Source: Planctomycetota bacterium (lineage in GTDB: Bacteria > Planctomycetota > B15-G4). From it: a stretch of DNA of 43,738 bases. Positions 7,507-17,693 of the stretch are shown one piece after another (the first letter of the stretch is position 1; each line of letters starts with the position of its first letter). The notes below the pieces were generated by a model, which worked only from the letters and a program-made list of their open reading frames with translations, was not told the origin of the DNA and did no database searches. A program made the position numbers and the translations under genes. The stretch lies in the NCBI GenBank assembly GCA_029259725.1, contig JAJDER010000057.1, positions 1 to 43,738 of the forward strand, read 5' to 3'.

Positions 7507-9234
7507 ATGAACACTCCCATGCGATGGCGACCTTCAGGCGGCCCCGCGGCGGCCGTCGCCGTGCTGCTTTCGCTCACGCTCTCGCCAACGCTTCCGGCGC
7601 AACTCGGCGTGGGTGAGGTCGAGGCGCACCAGAAGATCTCGAGCACGCAGGGCGGACTCACCGGCCCGCTCGAGCTCGGTGACCGCTTCGGTCGCGCGGT
7701 CACGGCGCTCGGAGACCTGGACGGCGACGGCATCGGCGACATCGCCGTGGGTGCGGTGGGCGACGACGACGGGGGCAACAACGCCGGTGCGGTCTACGTG
7801 CTGCACCTCGCCGCGGACGGCACGGTGAAGGCGGAGACCAAGATCACCGAGGGTTCGGGCGGCTTCACGGCGTTGTTGAACGACGGCGACGAGTTCGGCT
7901 GGTCCCTCGCAGGCCTCGGCGACATTGACGGCGACGACGTACCCGACCTGGCGGTGGGCGCCTGGACCGACGACGACGGGGGTCTCGACCGCGGCGCTAT
8001 CTGGCTGCTGTTCCTGAACGCCGACGGCACCGTGAAGAGCCACTCCAAGATCAGTGACACCGCGGGCGGTTTCACCGGGGGCCTCGACGACCTCGACCAC
8101 TTCGGCGACTCGATCGCGCTCGTCGGCGACCTGGACGACGACGGCAACCCTGATCTCGCCGTGGGCGCCGCCGGCGACGACGACGGTGCGGTCGCCCCGC
8201 TCGGCGGCGTGGGCGCGGTCTGGATCCTGTTCCTCGCCGCAGACGGAACGGTCGCCTCGCAGGCCAAGATCAGTGCGACGAGCGGCGGGTTCAGCGGGGA
8301 CATCGACGACGATGATGCCTTCGGCGTGGCCGTGGCCGGCCTCGGTGACCTCAACGGCGACGGCACTGAAGACCTCGCCGTGGGCGCGCACAAGGGCGGC
8401 GTGTTCTTCATGGGCGACGTGTGGATGCTCTTTCTCGCGACCGACGGCTCGGTCGTGTCGCACGTGCGCATCACGCTCTTCGAGGGAGGCTTCGAGGGGA
8501 TCCTCTCGTCCTTCGACGGGTTCGGAGTCTCGATCGCCCGACTCGGGGATCTCGACCACGACGGCGTCGACGATCTCGTCGTCGGTGCCCGCAACGACGA
8601 CGACGGGGGGCTGAACCGGGGCGCAGCGTGGGTGCTGCTGCTCGAGCCCGACGGCACGGTGAAGGACGAGCAGAAGATCAGCGACCTGGAGGGCTCCTTC
8701 GACGGCGTGCTCGAAGACCACGAGTACCTGGGGCGCTCGGTCGCCGCGCCCGGTGATCTCGATGGCGACGGCACCGTCGACGTGGTCGTCACCCAGCACC
8801 ACGACGGCGATGGTGGCGAGAAGTTCGGCTCGGCGTGGGTGATGTTCCTGCACGCCGCGGGTTGGATCGATCTGGGAACGGCGCTGGCGGGGACACACGG
8901 GGAGCCGGCCTTGACCGGTCAGGGAACGCTGCTGGCAGGGGATCCCGTGACGTTGTCCCTGTCGGGCGCGCTGGAGAACGCCGCCGCGTTCGTCGTCATC
9001 GGGTTCACTCCGCTGCTGGTGCCGTTCAAGGGTGGGGTGCTCGTGCCCGACATCGGTCCTCCGGGGTTCGTGTTGTCGGTCGTGACGGACGGGGCCGGTG
9101 GCCTGGTCCTCGAGTCCCCGTGGCCGACGGGGCTCCCGGCGGGGCTGGAAGTCATCTACCAGGTGTGGGTGCAGGATCCGGCCGGGCCGCAGGGGTTCGC
9201 GGCGAGCGCGGGCGTGAAGAGCGTCGCGCCGTAG
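7507..9234 (+). CDS. Secreted FG-GAP (integrin-alpha-like) repeat protein
   Basis: A 575-aa exported protein. The signal peptide (about 1-31) ends near LSPTLPAQ. Six tandem repeats of about 65-70 residues follow (about 40-450), each with a KIS/KIT start, a GDRFG-like turn, then LGDLDGDGxxDLAVGA and DDDGG. The DxDGDGxxD loops are the calcium-binding signature of FG-GAP/VCBS beta-propeller blades; six to seven blades make one propeller. From about residue 452 comes the shared C-terminal domain (LGTALAGTHGEPALTGQGTL ... PFKGGVLVP ... WPTGLPAG ... GPQGFAAS). No enzymatic residues are seen. An extracellular or surface adhesion or structural role is inferred; calcium dependence follows from the loops. 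Confidence 0.88.
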   Translation: MNTPMRWRPSGGPAAAVAVLLSLTLSPTLPAQLGVGEVEAHQKISSTQGGLTGPLELGDRFGRAVTALGDLDGDGIGDIAVGAVGDDDGGNNAGAVYVLHLAADGTVKAETKITEGSGGFTALLNDGDEFGWSLAGLGDIDGDDVPDLAVGAWTDDDGGLDRGAIWLLFLNADGTVKSHSKISDTAGGFTGGLDDLDHFGDSIALVGDLDDDGNPDLAVGAAGDDDGAVAPLGGVGAVWILFLAADGTVASQAKISATSGGFSGDIDDDDAFGVAVAGLGDLNGDGTEDLAVGAHKGGVFFMGDVWMLFLATDGSVVSHVRITLFEGGFEGILSSFDGFGVSIARLGDLDHDGVDDLVVGARNDDDGGLNRGAAWVLLLEPDGTVKDEQKISDLEGSFDGVLEDHEYLGRSVAAPGDLDGDGTVDVVVTQHHDGDGGEKFGSAWVMFLHAAGWIDLGTALAGTHGEPALTGQGTLLAGDPVTLSLSGALENAAAFVVIGFTPLLVPFKGGVLVPDIGPPGFVLSVVTDGAGGLVLESPWPTGLPAGLEVIYQVWVQDPAGPQGFAASAGVKSVAP

Positions 9235-9265
9235 ACCCGCAGATGAGCCGCGGTCCGGAGGTCTG

Positions 9266-9346
9266 TCAGACCTCGATCTTCATCGTCGCTGCCGACTGCT
9301 TGGGACCGTCGCCGATCAGGACCCAGATGAACTCCAGCTCGACACC
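9266..9346 (-). pseudogene. Possible second relic of a C-terminal domain
   Basis: A reverse-strand frame ending in TGA at 9268-9266 reads PFILGVELEFIWVLIGDGPK and then QSAATMKIEV. The hydrophobic/aromatic alternation followed by a Gly-Asp turn and an SAAT segment resembles the last two strands of the domain that ends the neighbouring secreted proteins, but no signature residue is shared. It could be the tail of a diverged, lost gene or a chance frame. Confidence 0.25.
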
Positions 9347-9600
9347 CAGGATGAAGGGTGAGCCCAGCGCCGCGGACGGCGACGGCAGAGTCCGTGACGA
9401 GGGCCCTGTCCCCACCCAAGACCCCGTCCCCTCGTCGATCGTAGTCACTCACCGACCGTAGCCAGCGCGATTCACGCCGCGCAAGTCGCCGCGAGGGCAT
9501 TTCACACAGGCGAGGGCGTCGATTCGTGTCGCACTTGAGGTGTGCCTGCCGTGCAATCGCCTGAGACGATCGCGCAGCGCGTTCGCCAGCGTGTCGGAGA

Positions 9601-9720
9601 ACGTCGATCAGCGTGGCCGTTTGTCGCTGCGAAACCGACACGGCCACCCGAGTCGGCGATCCACACCTGGAAGTTGAAGGTGATGCCGGGCGGGGTTCAT
9701 GGCCCCACGCACTCGACCAG
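9601..9720 (-). pseudogene. Relic of the shared C-terminal domain, reverse strand
   Basis: Read on the reverse strand, about 9696-9610 encodes TPPGITFNFQVWIADSGGRV then GFAATNG. This matches the end of the intact copies: PAGLEVIYQVWVQDPAGPQ-GFAASAG (ending at 9234) and TGATLYFQHWIVDAGGPT-GFAASNG (ending at 12524). An in-frame TGA lies immediately upstream (9699-9697), and downstream the frame runs on for about 50 codons past the normal end, so the copy is broken at both sides. It is inverted relative to the two intact genes that flank it. Identification is by eye but rests on the Q-x-W-I/V-x-D and GFAA-x-x-G elements in order. Confidence 0.65.
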
Positions 9721-9740
9721 CGGGCCTACCTCGACGAAGA

Positions 9741-9755
9741 GTGACACCGTGTCAC
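9741..9755. promoter_or_regulatory. Perfect palindrome, candidate operator
   Basis: GTGACAC-C-GTGTCAC is a 15-bp palindrome with 7-bp perfect arms around one central base, about 155 bp ahead of the GTG of the PKD protein. Such compact symmetric sites usually bind dimeric helix-turn-helix regulators. It lies at the edge of the degenerate domain copy. No matching second site was noticed in the window, so the regulator is unknown. Confidence 0.3.
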
Positions 9756-9840
9756 ATTCTTGCGCTGAGATCGTCTTGATCCAAGGGCGGTTGATAAGGC
9801 CGTAAGGGACCGGGTGTCTCCGCGACCGGCGACTCTCGAC

Positions 9841-9860
9841 AGTCCCGAAGAGTCGGGACT
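9841..9860. repeat. Perfect 8-bp hairpin upstream of the PKD gene
   Basis: AGTCCCGA and TCGGGACT form perfect 8-bp arms around the tetraloop AGAG, ending 35 nt before the Shine-Dalgarno of the PKD protein. It could be a 5' mRNA hairpin, an operator, or a weak terminator for upstream transcription; there is no U-tract. The rest of 9235-9908 holds only the relics described separately. Confidence 0.4.
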
Positions 9861-9908
9861 AGGCTGAGTCCGGTGGGTGGCGACAGAATCGCGAGAAGGA
9901 GGCAGGGG

Positions 9909-12524
9909 GTGAAGACGATCCGCGGCGAGGGTCTACGCCTCGGTGCCAAGGTGCTCTTGGGCTTGTGCTGGGCTGTTCCCGATGTCGGCGCTCAAGTAGA
10001 CGCCGACTTCACGGCGACGCCGACCTCCGGCACAAACCCGCTCACGGTTGAGTTCACCGACACCTCGACCGGCGGCACTCCCAGTCTGTGGTTCTGGAGT
10101 TTCGGCGACGGCGGAAGCAGCGTCGCGCAAGACCCGAGCCACACCTACACCACGCCCGGTACCCATAGCGTGTCGTTGACGGTCTTCGACGGCCCCTTCG
10201 TGTTCGACACGGAGACCAAGACAGACCTGATCCTGGTAACCGCTGCACCCTTGGTCGCCGACTTCACCGCCACGCCGACATCCGGCGACAACCCGCTCAC
10301 GGTGGTCTTCGACGACACGTCCACGGGCGCCGAGGTCACCGCATGGTCGTGGGACCTCGGCGACGGCACCACCTCCACCGTCTCCGCTTTGACGCACACC
10401 TACACCGCGCCCGGCAGCTACACGGTTTCCCTCACGGCGTTCAGCGGCGGTCAGGGCGAGACCGTCACCAAGACCGACCTGATCGACGTGGGACCGGCAC
10501 CGCTTTTCCCCGCCATCGGCGCCACGCCGACGACCGGCATGGTCCCGCTCACCGTGTCCTTCACCGACCTGACCACCGGCTCCCCGCCGACGGGCTGGCT
10601 CTGGGACTTCGGCGACGGCAACACGTCCACCGCGCAGAACCCGACGCACGTCTTCACCGGCGACTACGGCTACGACGTCGCGCTCACCGTCTTCGTCGAG
10701 CAGCAGTCGGCCCAGGTGTACGAGCAGAACCTGATCAAGCCGACGCCCGCCAAGCTCGTGCCCGACTTCACGGCCGACACGCTGAGCGGCCAGGTGCCCC
10801 TCACGGTCTCATTCACAGGCACCTCCTCCGGCGCCGAGCCGACCGCCTGGTTGTGGAATCCGGGCGATGCCGAGAGCGTCTTCGGGTTCCTTCACGAACA
10901 GAACCCGGTCCACACCTACACCCAGCCGGGCACCTACGACGTGTACTGCGCGGTGTTCTTCGGCCAACAACAGGAGAGCATCGTGAAGCCCGGACTGATC
11001 ACCGTGCTTCCGTTGCCCACGGACCACGAGACCGCTGCGCTGAGCGCCGACGACGGCGCGGACTCAGATGTCTTCGGCATCGCTACGGCCGTGAGCGGCA
11101 CGAGGGCGCTGGTCGGCGCGCACGGTGCCGACACCACCGCCGACGGCACTGGAGCCGCCTACCTCTTCGACCTCGTGTCCGGCACCCAGCAGGCCAAGCT
11201 CGTCGCGGACGACGCCGCCTTCGGCCTGCTGCTGGGTGGAGCCGTCGCCCTGGATGGCGACCTCGCACTGGTGGGCGCCATCGGGGACAACACGCTGGGC
11301 TCCGTGGCCGGCGCGGCCTACCTGTTCGACGCCGCCACCGGCTCGCAGCAGGCCAAGTTGCTCCCTGCTCCGGGCAACCAGGGCGACCGCTTCGGCACCT
11401 CGGTCGCGCTCGACGGCCCACTCGCCCTGATCAGTGCGCCGCGCGACGACGACGCAGCGAACAACGCGGGCGCCGTGTACGTGTTCGATGTCGGTGACCC
11501 GGCCAAGCCCGTGCAGGTCGCGAAGCTGACCGCGGAGGACGGCGACGGCAACGACCGGTTCGGCGAGAGCGTCGCGCTGAGGGGACAGCGTGTCCTCGTG
11601 GGCGCTCCGTTCGACGAGGACAACGGCGGCGACGCGGGCTCGGCCTACCTCTTCGACCTCTCCGCTCCCCAGCAGCCGGTCCAGATCGTCAAGCTCCTCG
11701 CTCCTGACGAGTCGAGCCTGGACCGGATGGGATCTGCCGTGGCCCTGACCGAGAGCTTCGCGATCGTGGGCTCGCCGTTTTCCGACGCGCTGGAGTTCGA
11801 CCAGGGCTCGGCACTCGTCTTCGACGCCGTGACCGGCGCTTTCGTCACCGAGTTGTTCGCCGGCGACGGATTCACCGGCCAGGGTTTCGGCACGCGCGTC
11901 GCCGCGTCGGGCGCGCGCGCACTCATCGGGGCCCCCTGGGACGACGACTCGGGCCAGGCCTCCGGCGCGGCGTACCTCTTCGACCTCCCCTCGGGCACGC
12001 GGCGCGCGAAGCTGCTGCCTGACGACAGCGCTTCGCTCGACCTCTTCGGGTATGTCGCCCTGGACGGTGAGACGGCGGTCATCGGCGCGCCAGGCGCCGC
12101 CGGCGAGTACTCCAGCGAATCCGGCTCGGCCTACGTCTTCGATGTAGCGACCGGCACCTGGACGGACCTCGGGCAGGGCCTGTCGGGTGGTGCCGGCACG
12201 CCCACTCTCGACGGCAGCGGACCGCTCATCGGCGCAAGCACCCTGCTGCTCGCCCTCACCGACGCCGCGCCGATGGCGCCGACCTTCCTGGTGATCGGGC
12301 TTGACGAGATCTTCGCTCCCTACAAGGGCGGCGTGCTCGTGCCCTCACCGGACGTCGTCATCGGCGGCCTGCTCACCGATGCGGTGGGCGACCTCATGCT
12401 GCCCGACGTCTGGCCCACCGGCCTGGCCACCGGAGCGACGCTGTACTTCCAGCATTGGATCGTGGACGCGGGCGGACCGACGGGCTTCGCGGCGAGCAAC
12501 GGGCTGAGCGGGGCCGCGCAGTAG
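9909..12524 (+). CDS. Large secreted PKD and FG-GAP-like repeat protein
   Basis: An 871-aa exported protein. I choose the GTG at 9909 because AAGGAGG lies at 9896-9902, 6 nt upstream, and the result opens with a signal peptide (to about residue 29). Four PKD domains follow (about 31-115, 116-199, 200-283, 284-370), each with DFTATPTSGxxPLTVxFTDTSTG, a W-x-W-DFGDG core and HTYTxPGxYxVxLTVF; the fourth is degenerate (NPGDAESV for DFGDG). Residues 371-750 hold repeats of the form DxFGxxVAxxGxxALVGAxxDD...GAAYLFD, an FG-GAP-like propeller. The shared C-terminal domain starts near 753 (LGQGLSGGAGTPTLDGSGPL). PKD and FG-GAP modules usually mediate protein or carbohydrate binding at the cell surface. 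No catalytic motif is visible. Confidence 0.88.
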   Translation: MKTIRGEGLRLGAKVLLGLCWAVPDVGAQVDADFTATPTSGTNPLTVEFTDTSTGGTPSLWFWSFGDGGSSVAQDPSHTYTTPGTHSVSLTVFDGPFVFDTETKTDLILVTAAPLVADFTATPTSGDNPLTVVFDDTSTGAEVTAWSWDLGDGTTSTVSALTHTYTAPGSYTVSLTAFSGGQGETVTKTDLIDVGPAPLFPAIGATPTTGMVPLTVSFTDLTTGSPPTGWLWDFGDGNTSTAQNPTHVFTGDYGYDVALTVFVEQQSAQVYEQNLIKPTPAKLVPDFTADTLSGQVPLTVSFTGTSSGAEPTAWLWNPGDAESVFGFLHEQNPVHTYTQPGTYDVYCAVFFGQQQESIVKPGLITVLPLPTDHETAALSADDGADSDVFGIATAVSGTRALVGAHGADTTADGTGAAYLFDLVSGTQQAKLVADDAAFGLLLGGAVALDGDLALVGAIGDNTLGSVAGAAYLFDAATGSQQAKLLPAPGNQGDRFGTSVALDGPLALISAPRDDDAANNAGAVYVFDVGDPAKPVQVAKLTAEDGDGNDRFGESVALRGQRVLVGAPFDEDNGGDAGSAYLFDLSAPQQPVQIVKLLAPDESSLDRMGSAVALTESFAIVGSPFSDALEFDQGSALVFDAVTGAFVTELFAGDGFTGQGFGTRVAASGARALIGAPWDDDSGQASGAAYLFDLPSGTRRAKLLPDDSASLDLFGYVALDGETAVIGAPGAAGEYSSESGSAYVFDVATGTWTDLGQGLSGGAGTPTLDGSGPLIGASTLLLALTDAAPMAPTFLVIGLDEIFAPYKGGVLVPSPDVVIGGLLTDAVGDLMLPDVWPTGLATGATLYFQHWIVDAGGPTGFAASNGLSGAAQ

Positions 12525-12975
12525 CGGCACCAGGGTTGGGGCAAGGCAAGGTCCTAGGGCCGTGCACGGTCAGGTCGACGGGTCCTGCCGGGTAGCCCGC
12601 GCCATGGCCACGATGCCCGCGCGCACCGCCGGCGGAAGGCTGTCTCAAGCAGCAACGACGCTCTCCCTCACAACCCCCGCTCGCTTTACCACTTGCGCCG
12701 CCACCCGCCAGCCTTGCACGGTGCGTTGATCACGCTGAAGCCCGTCTCTTGGCCCTGAATGGTGGCTCGTGGTTCGCGTCACGTCGCCTACGGGCGGGGC
12801 AGTTCTGGATACCCCACCGGATACCCTAGCGACCCGACATGGGCCGGTGTGCGCTGGTGCCAGGTGGTGTTCGGCCGACGCGGTTTGCCCTCGGAGCGTC
12901 TCGCGAAGGCGACCGATCCTGCGCTCCATTCCCCCGATCCTCGGCGGTCTCGCGCGCGAATGGTGCAACGCGAGT
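12525..12975. other. Intergenic stretch before the tRNA, no gene recognised
   Basis: No convincing reading frame is seen on either strand. The only structure noticed is a short direct repeat, GGATACCC at 12807-12814 and 12819-12826. The neighbouring tRNA raises the question of an integration site, but there is no integrase gene and no copy of the tRNA 3' end, so I see no evidence for one. Confidence 0.4.
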
Positions 12976-13052
12976 TGGCGTTCCCGGAAGGACTCGAACC
13001 TTCGGCCGCCGGATTAGAAATCCGGTGCTCTATCCAGCTGAGCTACGGGAAC
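12976..13052 (-). tRNA. tRNA-Arg (anticodon TCT)
   Basis: The reverse strand folds as a complete tRNA: acceptor GTTCCCG/CGGGAAC with discriminator G, D arm GCTC...GAGC, anticodon stem CCGGA/TCCGG around loop TTTCTAA (anticodon TCT at 13018-13016), variable loop CGGCC, and T arm GAAGG/CCTTC with loop TTCGAGT. The 3' CCA is encoded (12978-12976). It decodes AGA, a rare codon in this GC-rich genome, and AGG by wobble. It lies about 120 bp downstream of the sigma-factor gene on the same strand. Confidence 0.97.
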
Positions 13053-13171
13053 GCGGACGGCCTCGGGCACGTCGGCACCATTGAACCGTTTGGCCCGACC
13101 CCGCGGAACCCGCGACGCGAGGCCGCTGGTCGCCAACCCCTGGCGCGCCACGTCCAGGGTGCCGTGGGGCA

Positions 13172-13951
13172 CTAGGTCTCCTTGGCCAGGCCCAACGACA
13201 CCGTCGCCAGGCCGCGGTAGAGGATGTTCCGCACCGCTCCCTCGGTCTTGGCCAGCCGGTCGGCGATGTCGGCGTGGGACATGCCATGGATGCGGCTCAG
13301 GACGATGACGCGCCGGTAGTGCAGGGGCAGGCGCTGGAACAGCCGCCGCGCCTGGTCCAGCTCCTCGCGCGCGATGGCGCACTGCACCGGCGTGAGTTGC
13401 ACCAGCGGGTCTCGGACCGTGCCGACCGGGCCCGCCTCGCGTCCCGGATGACGGCGCTCGGCGGAGTGGAAGCGGTACTGGTCGATGACCTTGCGCTCGG
13501 CGGTCCGGAACAACCAGCGGCGGAAACCGTCCTCGCTGTTGTGCTCGAAGCGGTCGATGTGCACGAGGATGTCGCAGCAGACGGCCTGGGCCAGGTCGGC
13601 AGCGGTCTCCCGGGCGCGGAGCAGTGGGTCCGTGCGACGGCGGATGTAACCGGTCAGCTCCGGCAGGTGGCGCTGCAGCAGCTCGGCGACGGTGCTGTCC
13701 CCGACGCGACGGCGACCGGGATGCGTCCGCGAGCTCGGGCCCACCGAGAACGACCCGCGTGCCCGCCCCGTGAGCCGGCTGTGCCCGGGCGCATCCGAGA
13801 CCCGCGCGGTCCGGCACCGGAGCGCGGTGACTCCGTCGCTCGAGGACGTGCGCAGGCGGGGAGCGGTGGCCTGAGGTGGGCACGGATCCTCCCCGTCAAG
13901 GTGCTCGGGGGAGAACGCGCCGCCTCGAGAGGAGTCGAAGCGTTCGCTCAT
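13172..13951 (-). CDS. ECF-type RNA polymerase sigma factor
   Basis: A sigma-70 family factor of the ECF class. Sigma region 2 lies at about residues 88-165 (LLQRHLPELTGYIRRR ... AADLAQAVCCDILVHIDRF ... FRRWLFRTAERKVIDQYR) and region 4 at about 205-255 (LPLHYRRVIVLSRIHGMSHA, then DIADRLAKTEGAVRNILYRG), ending in the recognition helix. The ATG at 13951 gives 259 aa, with about 80 Arg/Ser/Pro-rich residues before region 2. A GTG at 13744 would give a conventional 190-aa protein, so the true start is uncertain. No anti-sigma gene adjoins it; expanded ECF sets without linked anti-sigma factors are common in planctomycetes. The target regulon is unknown. Confidence 0.85.
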   Translation of the reverse strand: MSERFDSSRGGAFSPEHLDGEDPCPPQATAPRLRTSSSDGVTALRCRTARVSDAPGHSRLTGRARGSFSVGPSSRTHPGRRRVGDSTVAELLQRHLPELTGYIRRRTDPLLRARETAADLAQAVCCDILVHIDRFEHNSEDGFRRWLFRTAERKVIDQYRFHSAERRHPGREAGPVGTVRDPLVQLTPVQCAIAREELDQARRLFQRLPLHYRRVIVLSRIHGMSHADIADRLAKTEGAVRNILYRGLATVSLGLAKET

Positions 13952-14179
13952 GCGATCAGCTGCGTGGGTGGGGGGAGGTGGGTCCTCGCACCGCTCTCAT
14001 CTCGCGCTGCCCGTCGAGAGTGGCGCTCCACCGACACGACTCCCGCGGCGCTCGTTCCTAACCGGAATCGGCTCAGAAGGAGCGTTCCGTGAAGGACGGC
14101 GGAAGGACCGCGGAAGGACCCGTAATGCGAACCGTGTTCCGGAACGGCGCCGTCACGCCGTCGCCGCGACGGAGGCGCG
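13952..14179. other. Intergenic, no gene recognised
   Basis: A gap of 228 bp between two minus-strand genes. It should hold the sigma-factor promoter. No motif or small gene stands out. Confidence 0.4.
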
Positions 14180-16261
14180 TCAACGCTCCAGCGGACGCTT
14201 CGGTCGCAGGCGCATGCCGCGCAGGTTCTGTTCGATGACCTCGACCCGGCGCGCGTCGAGTTCCTCTTCCGGGACACGTTCGAGATACCACTCGAGCAGC
14301 AGCTCGACGAACTGCAGGTTGCGGTCGAGCCCGATGAGCGTGTCCGCCGCGTCGAGCAACACGCGCGGCTGGACCTCGTGGTAGTAGTACTGGTGGATCA
14401 GGTCTCCGAAGACGATCCACGCTTCTTCGTAGCGCTCGAGGTACAGGTAGGCGCGGCCCAGCGAGGCATAGGTGTCCTCGCTGCCGATGTCGCGGTGCGC
14501 CAGGATCGCGCGGCGCAGGGGCTCGACGGCCGCGTCGTACTGACGCAGGCGCATGTGGAGCTTCCCGATCGCGTTCAGGAACTGGTACGTGTTCGGCTGC
14601 CGGTGGTCGGCGACGCCGTTGGCCACCAGCGCTTCCTCGAGCCGACCCAGGTCGGAGAGGACCGAGGCCTTCATGCGCGCGAAGTCCGCCTTGTAGGGAA
14701 AGATCGCGTCGGCCTCGTCGAGCGGGATCAACGCGTCCGCGAGGAGTTGCCGGGCCCCCTTGCGATCCCCTGACGCGAGCGCCTCGAAAGCCGTCTCGAC
14801 CGCGGCGAAGTGTCGGCCCGCGGGCCCCGACGCGCGCAGGTACTGCGCCCAGACGGGAACCACCAGGCCCAGGGTCCCGGCCAGCAGGATCATCGCGGCG
14901 GTGGCGGCGGGAAGGCCTGTCGGTCGAGTGCGCGTGGTGCAGCCGGCGCGGCTCAGCACGGCGAGGAGCATCACGATCAGGCAGCTCGCCTCCGACCACA
15001 CCAGCGGTGTCTCGAACAGGAAGTAGATCGCCGCGGCCGTGAGCGCCGCCGCGGTGGCCAGGAACAGCGGGAGTCGCTCGCGATCCCCGGCCAGCGCACG
15101 CACGCCCTTGCGCGCCGCGTGCAGGCCGTAGCGCAGCACGAACAGGAAGGCCACCAGCCCGATCAGCCCGCGCTCGGCGAGGACCTGCAGGTACTGGTTG
15201 TGCGCGTGGGCGATGATGCGCTCGGAGAAGTGGTAGCTGGGGAACGTGGTGTCGAAGGAACCCAGGCCCACGCCGAAGAGCATGTGGTCGGCGGACATCT
15301 CCAGGACGTGCTTCCACACGTCCAACCGGCTGAAGTTGAAGTCCGAGGCGGCCGGGTCGAAGAAGAGCAGCAGGCGCTCGAGCGCATAGCTCGGGGCTCC
15401 CCCGAGCAGCCCCGTGATGCTGCCCAGGACCAGGATCGTCGCCGCGATCACGAGCACCAGCAGGATGCGTCCGAAGAGTCGCGCCCAGTCGCCCTCCCGC
15501 TTCGAGGTGGACCCGGCCAGCAGCAAGGTCGATGCACCCAGCGCGAGCACCACCGCGAGGTACGCCCCGCGGCTCCCGATCACGAACAGGTACACGCCGA
15601 TCGGGACCAGCGCGAGGGCCACGGCCCCGGTCCGCCACCCGCGCAGCCCCCCGTGCAGCAGCAGCACCACGCCGCCCACGAATCCCATCACCAGGTACTG
15701 CGCGGCCAGGTAGCTGTGCGCGAACAGCTCCGTCGAGAGGTACCCGCTGCGACTGGACTCCGAGGCCCCCTCGGTCACGAAGCGCGCGTAGCCCGAAAGC
15801 CCGCGGAAGGCGATCACCACCGAGGCCAGCAGCACCGCCGCGAACACCAGGCGCACGTGCCGCGGCGTGCGCACGGTCTTGAGCGCCAGCACGAACGACA
15901 GCCCCATGGCCGCGGTCAGGCCCAGCTCGTAGCGCGCCATGCCGGGGTTGTTGGCGAGCATCACGGCGGGGAAGGCCGTGGCCAGGTAGAGCGCGACGGC
16001 GGCGTCCACCGGGGTCCCGAAAGCCGGGCTCGCCGCACCCTTCAGCGCGTCGAGCAGCAGCGCGGCGACGCCGACCAGCGCGAGTCCGAGATAGGCCACG
16101 TGCTTGACCGCCAGCACGGGCGACCCGGCCTCGATCAGCGGCATGGCGAAGGCCAGCAGGAGCACGCAGCCGTAGGCCACCCGCCAGCCGGGCGTGGCTC
16201 GGAAGGCCTGCTCGTCGGCCGGCGGCTGCGACCCGGCGGGAGCGTCGTCGGCGGCGGCCAT
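14180..16261 (-). CDS. O-antigen ligase-like membrane protein with TPR tail
   Basis: A 693-aa inner-membrane protein. Residues 28-450 contain about 12 hydrophobic helices, and a Wzy_C-type (O-antigen ligase/polymerase) core: [34 protein letters not shown] and [19 protein letters not shown], where the His in the HNQYLQ motif is characteristic of WaaL/Wzy-like proteins. Residues about 480-670 are soluble helical repeats of TPR type ([20 protein letters not shown]). Known relatives join or polymerise polysaccharide on lipid carriers; the substrate cannot be read from sequence. The gene is divergent from purD, with only 81 bp between the starts. The start ATG directly precedes a Pro/Ala-rich cytoplasmic N-terminus. 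Confidence 0.85.
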   Translation of the reverse strand: MAAADDAPAGSQPPADEQAFRATPGWRVAYGCVLLLAFAMPLIEAGSPVLAVKHVAYLGLALVGVAALLLDALKGAASPAFGTPVDAAVALYLATAFPAVMLANNPGMARYELGLTAAMGLSFVLALKTVRTPRHVRLVFAAVLLASVVIAFRGLSGYARFVTEGASESSRSGYLSTELFAHSYLAAQYLVMGFVGGVVLLLHGGLRGWRTGAVALALVPIGVYLFVIGSRGAYLAVVLALGASTLLLAGSTSKREGDWARLFGRILLVLVIAATILVLGSITGLLGGAPSYALERLLLFFDPAASDFNFSRLDVWKHVLEMSADHMLFGVGLGSFDTTFPSYHFSERIIAHAHNQYLQVLAERGLIGLVAFLFVLRYGLHAARKGVRALAGDRERLPLFLATAAALTAAAIYFLFETPLVWSEASCLIVMLLAVLSRAGCTTRTRPTGLPAATAAMILLAGTLGLVVPVWAQYLRASGPAGRHFAAVETAFEALASGDRKGARQLLADALIPLDEADAIFPYKADFARMKASVLSDLGRLEEALVANGVADHRQPNTYQFLNAIGKLHMRLRQYDAAVEPLRRAILAHRDIGSEDTYASLGRAYLYLERYEEAWIVFGDLIHQYYYHEVQPRVLLDAADTLIGLDRNLQFVELLLEWYLERVPEEELDARRVEVIEQNLRGMRLRPKRPLER

Positions 16262-16342
16262 GGGGGGAGCCTATCACCTCGCCCCCGCGGACCTGATACT
16301 GATACGATGCGCCGCTCGGAGGGGCAGTATGAAGGTGGTGGC

Positions 16343-17677
<1,335 letters not shown>

Positions 17678-17693
17678 GTCGGAGCAGACCGTC

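Noticed and set aside
12769..13017. Plus-strand frame ending in WRSRKDSNLRPPD
   Set aside because: That peptide is the well-known antisense translation of a tRNA gene; the reverse strand here folds as tRNA-Arg.
12525..13052. Possible genomic island integrated at the tRNA
   Set aside because: No integrase, no duplicated tRNA 3' end, and the flanking genes on both sides are not island-like. The 8-bp direct repeat at 12807-12826 is too short to support an att site.
14810..16342. Very long open frame leading into purD
   Set aside because: It is antisense to the ligase-like gene and reads as Gln/Arg/His-rich low complexity. PurD homology begins exactly at 16343.
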